A stretch of 64,000 nt of DNA from Anaerolineaceae bacterium UBA6073. GTDB taxonomy: Bacteria > Chloroflexota > Anaerolineae > Anaerolineales > Anaerolineaceae. The translations under genes and the position numbers were made by a program. The DNA lies in NCBI GenBank assembly GCA_002436085.1, contig DIXT01000027.1, positions 1 to 64,000 of the forward strand, given 5' to 3'. The notes under the pieces are model-generated. The model made no database searches, was not told the DNA's origin, and saw only the letters and a list, made by a program, of their open reading frames with translations. Shown in pieces: positions 1-8,738 of this stretch (its first letter is position 1; each line of letters opens with the position of its first letter).

Positions 1-660
1 CTATTCCATCATACTAATGACGGACCGTGCCACCGCGAGGAGCGAAGCGGTCTCCCGGTCAGGCATACAGGCAGATTGCCGCGCCCCCTTCTTGGGATTC
101 CCACATCCAAGACGTTCCTTCAGCGGGGGCTCGCAACGACGAATCGCCCGTCACCGCGAGGAACGAAGCGACGTAGCAGTCTGCCTGTGGTCTTTGAAAG
201 GCAGATTGCCGCGGTCGCTGGCGCTCCCTCGCAATGACGGACCGTGCCACCGCGAGCGCAGACCCCAAACTGTCACTGCGAGACCCTTTGCCGCTCGGCT
301 GACTAAAAATAGCTCTAAGTTAGCTGGCAAAGGGTCGCGGCAGTCTGCCTTTCAAACCTGGAGAGAACTAATCAGCAGATGCCTGAAGAACACTTAATTG
401 CCCTGATATTACTGGAAAAGGTCTTGAATTGCCAAAGGATATCAAACGACAAAGGCAGATTGCCACGCCGTTTTGCCAATCAGGAGGATATTCCCCCTTG
501 ACCGCTTAATTGCAAAACGGCTCGCAACGACCAAACACACTAATGGAAACCTTGCTGTTTAGGTTGTATTTCACAAAAAACCCGAATGAAATTGCTGGAA
601 ACGAAATTTGTTATTCGTAGAAAATTCTTTATGAAGCAATGCGAACCAGAACGCTTGGAT
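1..660. repeat. Intergenic palindromic repeat block at window start
   Basis: No gene is credible here; open frames are low-complexity translations of repeats. The block carries copies of a dispersed module around 155-185 (GCGAGGAACGAAGCGACG), a pair of arms CCCCCTT (about 85) and AGCGGGGGCTCGC (about 122-134), and a second arm type, ACCCTTTGCC (about 282-291) with GGCAAAGGGT (about 324-333). The same modules recur at about 3.4-3.65, 11.7-12.1, 25.0-26.4 and 37.9-38.7 kb. Confidence 0.75.
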
Positions 661-1977
661 TTACTCGCCGCTGCAGATGGCTTCTGAGGCTTCCACAATC
701 CCCATGATGGTCGGATTATTCGCGTACATCGCGCGCACCTCGGCCAGAACCTCAAGCGCCTTCTCACATTTGTCATCCCCAGGGCGGTGCAGACCAGCCA
801 GAACGGACCCGTAAATATAGTAGTAGGTGACGGTAGTATCCGAAAGCGGCAGCCCTTCAATTACAATCTGTTCAGCCTCGGGGTCCTCGCATTCGCGTCC
901 CTCGCAGCTAGTGGCGGCGTCGCAGCCGCGCACAGCACACTGCAGCAGAGGGATGGAACCTTCATAGTTGCGCGCGCGGTAGTAGATGACCCCCACCTGC
1001 CCGTAGGTGTCGGCGTTGTAGGGGCTCAGGGTCAGCGCCTTGTACGCGTTGCGCGACGCGACCATCGCCTCGCCCATGCGCACATACGTGTTGGCGATCA
1101 GCATGTAGGGAATAGGGTCCTTGATGCCAAGTTGTTCGTTCAGACTGGCAGCCTGGTCAAAGTATTCCAGAGCGACGTCATACTGCTCAAGGTGGCGGTA
1201 AAGCCGGCCGACAGAGTTGTATAGAAAAGTCAGGTTGGGGTTGATTTCAATCGCTTTCTTGTACTCCTCAATCGCGAGGTTATATTCGCCCAGCACTTCA
1301 TACAGGTAAGCCTGAATGCGGTGCACATCCATGTACTGGTCGCCGTTTTCCATCGCTTGGGCCATATACTCCCGCGCCTGAACCCATTTATACTGGTCTG
1401 TCAGGATTTCAGCATAGTACGCCATTGCCAGCGTGTTCCTGCTGTCCATCTGGAGCGCCATCAATGCCTCGGTCTCTGCTTCGTTCTGCAGGTTTTGGGA
1501 GTTGGCACCTGCCAGGGTCGGGTTGGCGTTCCAGTTGAGCACAAACGCGCGTGTGGCAAGCACGTCCGGGTTGTTCGGCTCAAGCGCTTTTGCCTGGTCC
1601 ATCACCGCCAGCGCTTCCGCCAGGCGCGCGCGCCGGTCAGCGTCAGTGGTCAGCGTATTGGAGGAGTAGACCTGAATTTTTGCCAGCTCTATTAACAGCT
1701 GCGTGTTAGTCGGATCCATCAGAACAGCCAGGTTATAGGAGCCAATCGCCTTTTCCAGGTTGCCGGCCAGAAAATGTGTGCTTCCCTCCACCATGTAGGA
1801 ATTCACGGTGCGCGTCGGGGTAGGCGTAGGGATAAAGGGCGGCCAGATGGCGCCCTGCGCGTAACTGCGCAGCACTGATACCAGCACCACAATCAGCAAA
1901 AGCAGGAGCATAATCCGGTATGGATTGGACTGGTTCTTGGGGTTGCGGAAAAGGTTTTGTCGTTCTTTGATGTACAT
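661..1977 (-). CDS. Membrane-anchored TPR protein (second of tandem pair)
   Basis: 438-residue protein. A basic N-terminus is followed by one hydrophobic segment (about residues 20-40), then a Pro-Thr linker (PPFIPTPTPTRT) and several tetratricopeptide repeats, clearest around residues 215-290 (for example EYKKAIEINPNLTFLYNSVG). The N-terminal segment probably anchors it with the TPR part outside. About residues 345-370 hold a cluster of four cysteines and an acidic stretch, followed by a GLPL motif shared with its upstream neighbour. It starts 2 bp after the neighbour ends, so the two are co-transcribed. No ribosome site is obvious, which suggests translational coupling. Function unknown; TPR arrays usually mediate protein contacts. 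Confidence 0.88.
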   Translation of the reverse strand: MYIKERQNLFRNPKNQSNPYRIMLLLLLIVVLVSVLRSYAQGAIWPPFIPTPTPTRTVNSYMVEGSTHFLAGNLEKAIGSYNLAVLMDPTNTQLLIELAKIQVYSSNTLTTDADRRARLAEALAVMDQAKALEPNNPDVLATRAFVLNWNANPTLAGANSQNLQNEAETEALMALQMDSRNTLAMAYYAEILTDQYKWVQAREYMAQAMENGDQYMDVHRIQAYLYEVLGEYNLAIEEYKKAIEINPNLTFLYNSVGRLYRHLEQYDVALEYFDQAASLNEQLGIKDPIPYMLIANTYVRMGEAMVASRNAYKALTLSPYNADTYGQVGVIYYRARNYEGSIPLLQCAVRGCDAATSCEGRECEDPEAEQIVIEGLPLSDTTVTYYYIYGSVLAGLHRPGDDKCEKALEVLAEVRAMYANNPTIMGIVEASEAICSGE

Positions 1978-1979
1978 AG

Positions 1980-3296
1980 CTAAGGCGTGGGTGTACGGGT
2001 CGGCACCGGCGTTCCCTGCGGAGTGGGGGAAGGACCGGTTACCGGCGTAGCCGTGGAGGTGGGCGTGGCGGTTGGCGGGTTGAGCAGGTTCTGCTGACAG
2101 ATGCGAATCATCTCATTGGCGTTGAACACACCATCCGGGTCATCCGGAACAGTCTGGAGCATCCCGTTGGCAACCGCGACTGCTTCGCCGCAGCGGTTAA
2201 TCCGTGCCAGCGAGAGCCCGTAGCGGCTGTAGGTTTCAATCACAAAGGTAGAGTAATCCAGCGGCAAGCCCTGAACGACAGCGCCACTCTCTGTTGTGCC
2301 ACCGCGCACGGCTTTTTCCAGATAAACCACCGCCTGGTTATAGGAGGCGCTGCGGTAATACATCGTGCCGACATTCGCGTACAAGTACGCTTCCGTAGGG
2401 CTGTCCTTGAGGGCTTGCTCGCCGTACTGAATGGCTTTGGCCCATTCACCCAATCCGCCGTAGACGCGGGAAATGAAGTAGTTGGGTAAGGGGTCGGTCG
2501 GATTAAGGGAATAGGCTTTCGTAAACTCGAAGATCGCCTCGTCATAATTACCCAGGGCCATGTAATTGCGACCCAGAGCCAGGCGCAGCTGAGCGATATT
2601 CGCGTTTAGCTGGACTGCTACTTCATATTGCTCCGCGGCTTCTGAATAATTGCTGGTGATCTCCAACACGTATCCGCGCGCCCAACGCGCTTCCAGCAGG
2701 TTCGCGTCCAATGCCAGCGCGGTGCGGGATTCTTCAATCGCCAGGTCCACAGTATTCAGTTCGTTAGCGCCGACCTCTACCCGCAGCGCCAACAGGTACG
2801 CGTAGATGGCGTGTCCAATGGCATTATTCGGGTCCAGCTGAATCGCGGTTTGGGCGTCGCGCTCGCCTTCCAGGTATTGCCCCTGCAGTCCTTTTGCCCA
2901 GCCCAGCAGCGCGAAGGCATCGGCGCTGCTCTTGTTTAACAGAATGGCGTTCTCCGCGTTGACCTGCGCCTGGGTATAATCGCCGGAATATATTTGCAGA
3001 CGGGCAATTTTCAGGTAGTTATCAATGTTCTTCGGGTTGGCATTAATTGCAGCCTGATAGGTCTCAATCGCTGCCAGAAATTTGCCCTCCACAGCGAGAC
3101 CGTCGGCTTCGATTTCAAAGGAAACCGGGTCGCGTGTTATGGTCGGGGTCGGCACAAAAGGCGGGCTGATACTTGGCGCGACGACCACGTTAAAGTAGAC
3201 CATAAAGGCAATCCCAGCCGTCAACAGGATGATCAGGAAAGGGTTGCCGCGTCTGCGTTTTTTGCGGAGGGAAAGGTTACTTCCTCTTAAATACAT
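1980..3296 (-). CDS. Membrane-anchored TPR protein (first of tandem pair)
   Basis: 438 residues, the same length as its downstream paralogue. The N-terminus is strongly basic (RKKRRR), followed by a membrane segment (about 20-38), a PPFVPTPT linker and many TPR units (for example AAEQYEVAVQLNANIAQLRL, then DEAIFEFTKAYSLNP). A GLPL motif follows the last repeats, as in the paralogue. The C-terminus ends in a Pro-Thr-rich tail of about 30 residues (TATPTSTATP...PTRTPTP), a style common in Anaerolineae surface proteins and possibly wall-spanning. It is the first gene of a two-gene leftward operon. A scaffolding or envelope role is inference only. Confidence 0.88.
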   Translation of the reverse strand: MYLRGSNLSLRKKRRRGNPFLIILLTAGIAFMVYFNVVVAPSISPPFVPTPTITRDPVSFEIEADGLAVEGKFLAAIETYQAAINANPKNIDNYLKIARLQIYSGDYTQAQVNAENAILLNKSSADAFALLGWAKGLQGQYLEGERDAQTAIQLDPNNAIGHAIYAYLLALRVEVGANELNTVDLAIEESRTALALDANLLEARWARGYVLEITSNYSEAAEQYEVAVQLNANIAQLRLALGRNYMALGNYDEAIFEFTKAYSLNPTDPLPNYFISRVYGGLGEWAKAIQYGEQALKDSPTEAYLYANVGTMYYRSASYNQAVVYLEKAVRGGTTESGAVVQGLPLDYSTFVIETYSRYGLSLARINRCGEAVAVANGMLQTVPDDPDGVFNANEMIRICQQNLLNPPTATPTSTATPVTGPSPTPQGTPVPTRTPTP

Positions 3297-3404
3297 GGTT
3301 GCATAATAACATCAATTTTTAAAGATGGTCAAGCAAGTCGATACGGGCAGCAGGGCTGGAAAGAATATTTGGATGCTGCTGCTTCAGGCCTTTCTTTATG
3401 ATCA

Positions 3405-3660
3405 CGGGCACCCTGCGTTGCGGTCACTGCGAGCGAAGCGCGGCAGTCTGCCTTTATTCGTGGAAAATTATAGACAATGCGAAGGAAATTCCCAATACCC
3501 TTCGGTAGAATAACGTTTCGGAGGAGATCCCCATCAGTCCACTAAACACCAAAACTGCAGATTGCCGCGCCCCCTTCCCGAGGAGTCTGCATTCGAGTAA
3601 CAACTCCAGCGGGGGCTCGCAAAGACCAAACTGGGACTCCAGGTCCACCAGCACCTCTTC
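3405..3660. repeat. Intergenic palindromic repeat copy
   Basis: Non-coding stretch between the TPR operon and the flavoprotein gene. It holds the GCGAGCGAAGCGCGGCAGTCTGCC module near 3428-3450 (seen as two shorter overlapping pieces) and a GCGCCCCCTT ... AGCGGGGGCTCGC pair with a loop of about 35 bases near 3568-3620. Same family as the repeats at the window start. Confidence 0.7.
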
Positions 3661-3785
3661 TCACGACTCGTTGAACCACATCAGGACCAAAAGCTCAGCT
3701 CCCTCAAAGCCGCTGTTGCGCGTCCCCTGCATCTTGCGATAAGATTGGACGCAACTATAAGGACTACGACCACAACAGAGGAACC

Positions 3786-4223
3786 ATGCAAAACCTTCCC
3801 GAAGAAACACGCAGCTTCATCAATGCCTTCTTGTCCGAACCGCTCATCGCGCGCGTGGCCACCGCAGACAAATCCGGGCAGCCGCACGTGGTTCCAGTCT
3901 GGTTTGCCTGGGACGGCAGCGCGTTGTGGATCAGCGCCTTCTCGTCCACCCGCAAGGTCAAGGACCTGGAAGAAAATCCATTGATTTCCGTGGCGATTGA
4001 CGAAACCACCGCGGACGACTCCACCCGCGCGGTGATCCTGGAAGGTAAGGCGGAGCTGCTGCGCGCGCCCATCGAGTTCCTGAAGCGCCAGTTCACCTGG
4101 ATTTACGCCCGTTATGTTGGGGAAGACCACGTCCACGAAGCCAAGTATCAGGAGTGGATCGACGACCCCGAAAACACCCTCATCAAGCTAAGCCCAACAA
4201 AAGTTTATACCTGGAGTTGGTAA
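3786..4223 (+). CDS. Pyridoxamine 5'-phosphate oxidase-like (PPOX) flavin-binding protein
   Basis: 145 residues, the usual size for single-domain split-barrel PPOX proteins. The N-terminal half has the family pattern: ARVATADKSGQPHVVPVWFA, then a strand-rich stretch and STRKVKDLEENP, which matches the helix that follows the flavin-phosphate loop. Members bind FMN or F420 and reduce small electrophiles; the substrate cannot be read from sequence. The start is supported by GAGGAACC just upstream. It is monocistronic between repeat-rich spacers. A general detoxifying or redox role is likely; an F420-dependent subtype is possible. Confidence 0.82.
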   Translation: MQNLPEETRSFINAFLSEPLIARVATADKSGQPHVVPVWFAWDGSALWISAFSSTRKVKDLEENPLISVAIDETTADDSTRAVILEGKAELLRAPIEFLKRQFTWIYARYVGEDHVHEAKYQEWIDDPENTLIKLSPTKVYTWSW

Positions 4224-4344
4224 ACAGAACGCTCAACAAACAATTCCTGACAGGCTGCCAAGTGCTATAACCATCAAACCACAAGAAGCTCAGCACCCGG
4301 ACAAGGAGGGCATTTTGTCCCCAGGCTTCTGGCCTAGGCTCGCT

Positions 4345-4381
4345 GAAGGAAAAGAAAACGGCACGGGATAATCCCGTGCCG
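4345..4381 (-). terminator. Rho-independent terminator of the superoxide dismutase gene
   Basis: Perfect stem GGCACGGGAT / ATCCCGTGCC (4360-4380) with a one-base loop core. Read leftward it is followed by TTTTCTTTTCC, 46 bp past the sod stop codon. Confidence 0.85.
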
Positions 4382-4426
4382 TACTTCGGTCTGGTTAGCG
4401 CGGCAAGCCGCGCGGTCGTTTCTAAC

Positions 4427-5044
4427 TTAGCCTTTGATATTTTCGAGCATGAATTCCCAGTTTACCAGCTTGTCCAGCACCGCTTCCACATAAGCCGGGC
4501 GGCGGTTCTGGTAATCCAGGTAGTACGCGTGCTCCCACACATCCACGGTCAGCACGGGTTTCTTGCCTTCCACCCAGGGCAGCAGCGCGTTGCCGGTTTT
4601 ATCAATGCTCAGTTTGCTGCCGTCCCAAACCAGCCAAGCCCAGCCGCTGCCAAACTGACTGACCGCAGCTTCCGTGAACAGCTTTTTAAAGGCTTCCACG
4701 CTTTCAAAGTTGTCAATTATCAACGCTGCTGCCTCACCGGGCAGGTCCATGGCCCCGACCGGAGCCAGGCTCTTCCAATAAAAATTGTGGTTCCAGACCT
4801 GGGCGGCATTGTTGAACAGCGCGGTTTTGCCTTCCTTGTAGGCTGCCAGCACAATTTCTTCCAGGGTCTTGCCTTCAAGTTCGGTACCGGCAATCAGGCT
4901 GAGGGTCTTATCCACATAAGCTTTGTGATGTTTACCGTGATGGAAGCTCAAAGTATTTGCTGAAATAACCGGTTCAAGGGCAGTTTCGGCAAAGGGAAGT
5001 GCGGGAAGTTCTACCGGGGTTTTAGTGGAGATTGCAAGTGACAT
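4427..5044 (-). CDS. sodB: Superoxide dismutase, Fe/Mn family (Fe-type signature)
   Basis: 205 residues, full length. Converts superoxide to hydrogen peroxide and oxygen in the cytoplasm. Metal ligands are visible: His in LSFHHGKHHKAYVDK, His in NNAAQVWNHNFYW, and Asp and His in DVWEHAYYLDYQNRRP. The Gln in NNAAQVWNH occupies the position typical of Fe-SOD, so an iron enzyme is favoured; cambialistic activity cannot be excluded. The start has GAGGAAAC upstream. It is a single gene with its own terminator. Its presence suggests an anaerobe that meets oxygen at times. Confidence 0.95.
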   Translation of the reverse strand: MSLAISTKTPVELPALPFAETALEPVISANTLSFHHGKHHKAYVDKTLSLIAGTELEGKTLEEIVLAAYKEGKTALFNNAAQVWNHNFYWKSLAPVGAMDLPGEAAALIIDNFESVEAFKKLFTEAAVSQFGSGWAWLVWDGSKLSIDKTGNALLPWVEGKKPVLTVDVWEHAYYLDYQNRRPAYVEAVLDKLVNWEFMLENIKG

Positions 5045-5210
5045 AGTTTCCTCTTTTCTTTTGTGATTAGAAGTCCAGACTTACGGACTGAAGGTCAGAT
5101 GCGCGCGCGATGACCTTGTGCGATGACCTTGTGAGTGCCCTCGCACAGTAATATTATACTTGAGACCGGCATTTTGGATTTCTTTCAATGTAAAATTGTA
5201 AGAGCAAAGT

Positions 5211-5616
5211 GATAATGTCCTAAAGTAGCAAAATAGAAATGTCCTGATATGGATGCGGTATTTTGTAGGTCAGGTTGCGCACTCCAACCTGACGAAATTG
5301 GCGGCTTGAAAGACGCAAGCCGCCCTACGATCTGATAAAAGCGGAGACCTACGGTCAAGAACCTCGCACGGTCTGGAGACCGGCGAGATCAAAGACTGGT
5401 TCCATGGCAATTCGCTTACCTTGAAAGAAATTGAGAGAAGACCGAGACAAGGTGCTGTCGTGTTCACTAAATCCGTAAACGCTACTCCGCTTGCCCCTGC
5501 TTATGATCACCCCTGGAGAACCTATGGCAAAAAGATAAATGGCAAACCTGTGCGGACAACTTTATCAACCGAATAGGATATTTCTAACTTGCCAGCATTA
5601 GGACATTTCTATTTAG
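5211..5616. mobile_element. Internally deleted insertion-sequence relic
   Basis: Ends are inverted: AAATAGAAATGTCCT (about 5230-5244) against AGGACATTTCTATTT (about 5600-5614). Each end carries a second imperfect copy of the same motif (AATGTCCTAAAG at 5214 and AGGATATTTC at 5575). TAGAAATGTCC-type ends are common among integrase-type (IS481/ISNCY-like) elements. The interior is far too short for a transposase. It also contains a GCGGCTTG...CAAGCCGCC hairpin repeat (about 5313-5333). A 16-bp direct repeat, TCTTTCAATGTAAAAT, lies outside each end (5181-5196 and 5625-5640). Confidence 0.55.
5385..5576 (+). pseudogene. Possible transposase C-terminal remnant
   Basis: Within the IS relic, one frame reads EIKDWFHGNSLTLKEIERR... 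and ends with PAYDHPWRTYGKKI before a stop at 5574. A DHPWR tail near the C-terminus is typical of integrase-core transposases of this kind. There is no start codon and no catalytic core, so this is a fragment at best. The call rests on the short tail motif and on the flanking inverted ends. Confidence 0.4.
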
Positions 5617-5876
5617 CCTTGACATCTTTCAATGTAAAATCACAAAAAATTGCCTTGCTAGCTTTTCCAGCGCTGCTGGCACGAATATTGCTCTTTTTAG
5701 CATCAGAAATATCAGCTCTGCTTGGTCGGGAGCAAAGAAACATTGAGAATAATTCATCACATGGCAGACTTCACGCGCATACAATCCCGGAAGACGTTTT
5801 GCCGGCGCTTGTTCACCGTACACTTGTTCACCGTCCGATTTGCGCTGCCCCGGTTTAATGTATACTTGAGGGACGC

Positions 5877-6959
5877 ATGATCAAAACCGGCTTGATCCCG
5901 CGCAATCGTATGGAAAACTTAGAAGTCCAATCTCCGCCGAACAAAAAGAAGTTCTGGCAATATCTGATAATTTTGGTCGTGCTCGGGCTGGCAGTGAACT
6001 TGCTGCTCCCGCAGATTTCGGACCTTACCCGCTCCTGGGAAGTCTTGCGGACGATGACCTGGTGGGCGGTCGGATTGGCGTTTGTGGCTGAAATCCTCAG
6101 CTACTACAGCTACGGCTACTGCCTTCATGCTATTGTCAACCTTCACGAAAAGAAGCTCTCCGCCCCCAGAGGCACTCTGATTGTGATGGCTGCCACCAGC
6201 GTCGGTTTGGTAGCCGGGGGCTGGTTTGCTGTGGCAGGTTCCATATTTGGCTCGGTCCGGCGCGAAACCAACGACAGCACCACCGCGACCATGGCAGGCA
6301 TTCTTCCTTCGATGCTGTTGAACCTCTCAATCGAGGTCATCGCGATCCTGGGCATCGTGTATCTCGCGGTCATTGGAAAACTGACCAACTCGCAGCTTAT
6401 CCAGTACATCATTTTCCTGATCCTTCTGACGATTTCAACATTCGGCTATCTGCTGGCGCTGGTCCTGCCCAAACAGACTTACCGCGTTGTCAATAGCGTC
6501 CTTTGGCGCTGGAACCGTATCCGTAAAAAACCCTACAACCCGCAGAAAACCCATGATATGATCAATAATGTAATCCTATCGTGGAAGGAACTGGCGCGCG
6601 GCAACTGGAAAAAACCCTTCCTGGGCGCTTTTAGTTACATCCTATTCGACATGCTGGCAATGTTCCTGATTTTCCAGGCGATTGGCTACAACATACACCC
6701 CGGCGTGCTATTTGCCAGCTACGGCATCCCTTTCCTGCTTTCCAAGATCGCATTTATATTCCCCGGCGGCATTGGCGTCATTGAAGCCTCCATGGCCGCC
6801 ATCCAAACCAGTCTGGGCGTTCCCAACGAAATCAGCGTCGTGGCTATCCTCGGGTACCGGTTGCTCTCCTTCTGGATTCCAACTTTGCTTGGTTTCGTGG
6901 CAATGGGCTACCTCAGCCGCAATAAAAACGCCCTCAAACAGACAGCCGTCCAGAAGTAA
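5877..6959 (+). CDS. Flippase-like integral membrane protein (LPG synthase TM-region / UPF0104 family)
   Basis: 360 residues with about eight hydrophobic segments. The pattern fits the lysylphosphatidylglycerol-synthase transmembrane (flippase-like) family: an early TM segment, a central charged loop and a C-terminal segment with FIFPGGIGVIEASMAA, where PGGxGxxE is the family hallmark. No aminoacyl-transferase domain follows, so this is the membrane half only; such proteins are proposed to move lipids or lipid-linked sugars. GAGGG lies before the ATG. A -10-like TATACT sits at about 5861-5866, so the transcript may have almost no leader. Met12 (5910) is an alternative start. Confidence 0.8.
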   Translation: MIKTGLIPRNRMENLEVQSPPNKKKFWQYLIILVVLGLAVNLLLPQISDLTRSWEVLRTMTWWAVGLAFVAEILSYYSYGYCLHAIVNLHEKKLSAPRGTLIVMAATSVGLVAGGWFAVAGSIFGSVRRETNDSTTATMAGILPSMLLNLSIEVIAILGIVYLAVIGKLTNSQLIQYIIFLILLTISTFGYLLALVLPKQTYRVVNSVLWRWNRIRKKPYNPQKTHDMINNVILSWKELARGNWKKPFLGAFSYILFDMLAMFLIFQAIGYNIHPGVLFASYGIPFLLSKIAFIFPGGIGVIEASMAAIQTSLGVPNEISVVAILGYRLLSFWIPTLLGFVAMGYLSRNKNALKQTAVQK

Positions 6960-7256
6960 CCCGCGTTCATGGTCGTCCGGGCTTGCACAAGCCGCACACC
7001 TACCGGACGGCTCTGATACAATTTTCCTGAGCGGCTGCACGGAGGCTGCCAGGTTTTCGTGTGTGGTTTTTCTTTCAATTTGATACCCGAAAGGGCATAA
7101 GCCGAAGTGACACGAAGTGCGCCTGGTAAGAATCCCGTTGCGTAACAGAAAGATCCTTCGCTGGCGCTGATGATGACAGATATCAGTAGAACAATAAATA
7201 TAGGCAAGCTGCCCAAAGGGCAGACCCGCGGAACGCCGTGATTTCTGGAGGTAGGT

Positions 7257-8096
7257 ATGCTGCACGATAATAACATCGCAATTATTGGTCCCGGAGTGAT
7301 GGGCAAAACCATCGCTTTAAGCCTGATCCAGACCGGAAAACTCCCGCCCGAACATATTTTTATGGCCGGCCCAAACCAGGATCGGCTCAACCAGCTGCTG
7401 GCGGAGCTCGGCGTGCGCATCACCACCAGTAACGCGGAGGCCGCCAGCGCCGCCGATGTGGTCATCCTGGCAGTTAAGCCGCAGCGCCTGGACCAGGCTG
7501 CCCGTTCGCTAAAAGGCGCGCTTGGTCCCGGCAAGCTGGTTATTTCCATCCTGGCCGGCGCGCCGCTGTCTGCGCTGCAGCAGAAGCTGGAAACGCGCTG
7601 CCTGGTGCGCGCCATGCCCAACACCCCCGCCCGCATCGGCATGGGCATCACCGTCTGGACCAAAACCGCGGATGTGGACGAAGCCCAGCACGAAATCGCC
7701 GCGCAGATCATGCAGACCCTTGGCGAGGAAGTGTTCGTGGCGGATGAAGCCTATTTGGATATGGCGACCGCGCTCTCGGGCACCGGTCCGGCGTATGTGT
7801 TTTTGTTCATGGAAGCCATGATTGACGCCGGCGTGCATATGGGTTTTCCACGCCGCATTGCGGAACAGTTAGTGGTCCAAACCCTGCGCGGGAGCACAGA
7901 GTTTTATCTGCAGAGCCGCGGGCACCCGGCCCAACTGCGCGACGACGTCACCTCGCCCGGCGGCACCTCGGCGGAAGCGCTGTATTACCTGGAGAAAGCT
8001 GGCTTCCGTACCGCGATTTCGCGCGCCATTTGGGCGGCCTACCAGCGCGGGATTGAGCTGGGAAAGGGCATCAGCAAGCAGGGCCTGGAGGGGTAG
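7257..8096 (+). CDS. proC: Pyrroline-5-carboxylate reductase
   Basis: 279 residues, full length. Last step of proline synthesis, NAD(P)H-dependent reduction of pyrroline-5-carboxylate. The N-terminal Rossmann motif reads IAIIGPGVMGKTIALSL; the last Gly of the classic GxGxxG is a Lys here (GPGVMGK). Other family blocks are AVKPQ, VRAMPNTPA, ALSGTGPAY and the C-terminal DDVTSPGGTSAEALYYLE signature. A strong GGAGGT site fixes the start. The gene stands alone, with a repeat block downstream. Confidence 0.95.
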   Translation: MLHDNNIAIIGPGVMGKTIALSLIQTGKLPPEHIFMAGPNQDRLNQLLAELGVRITTSNAEAASAADVVILAVKPQRLDQAARSLKGALGPGKLVISILAGAPLSALQQKLETRCLVRAMPNTPARIGMGITVWTKTADVDEAQHEIAAQIMQTLGEEVFVADEAYLDMATALSGTGPAYVFLFMEAMIDAGVHMGFPRRIAEQLVVQTLRGSTEFYLQSRGHPAQLRDDVTSPGGTSAEALYYLEKAGFRTAISRAIWAAYQRGIELGKGISKQGLEG

Positions 8097-8640
8097 CAGA
8101 CCTAAAGAATCCCAAGGGCGGATAAAAGTCCGTTAACCTTCTCCAAGGAGAAGGTGCCCGCAGGGCGGATGAGGGGTTTTTGACCTTCCCTTGGGGGCTG
8201 TTTGCGTGCCGAAGGCTAAGCTGCCCGCAGGGCGGATGAGGGGTTCTCGACCTTCCCTCGGGGGAAGGTGCCCGCAGGGCGGATGAGGGCAATCCTGTCG
8301 TAGGGCGGTTTGCGCATTTCAAACCGCCGCTTTTGTCAGGTTGAAATACGCAGCCTGACCTGCAGCCCCTTCGTCATCCTGAGCGCCAGCGAAGGATCTT
8401 CTTTTTCAAAAGATATGCTAGTGCCGCAATTTTTATCGCTGAGATGATTATTCTGCAAGGCGGAAAGAGAATAACATACCCTCATCAGTCTCGCTGCGCT
8501 CGCCAGCTTTGCCTTCGGCACGCAAGCAGCCCGTCGGGAAGCTTTTTTATGTGTAGGGCGGCTTGCGGTTTTCAAGCCGCCGTTTGATAAAGCCTCTTTC
8601 AGCCATCTCCTCCGAGACGTAGTCCGCAGGGTAACTTTGA
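8097..8640. repeat. Intergenic repeats of two further types
   Basis: About 640 bp without a gene before uvrA. One type has the core GCCCGCAGGGCGGATGAGGG and occurs three times (about 8155-8175, 8223-8242 and 8270-8290). The other forms hairpins GGGCGGTTTGCG...CAAACCGCC (about 8301-8326) and GGCGGCTTGCGG...CAAGCCGCC (about 8558-8581), and is also inside the IS relic near 5.3 kb. The last 100 bp hold the uvrA promoter region, with TATAAT at about 8711-8716. Confidence 0.7.
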
Positions 8641-8738
8641 AGATCCAAATTTTCTTTCCCCATCCCAAAAAGGGTATACTTAAAACTTGCGGCTCAATAT
8701 AGAACAAATGGTATAATTATCGGCCGGAGTGTGATCCT

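Noticed and set aside
17..397. 126-codon frame at the window start
   Set aside because: It is a translation of repeat modules, with no protein-like composition.
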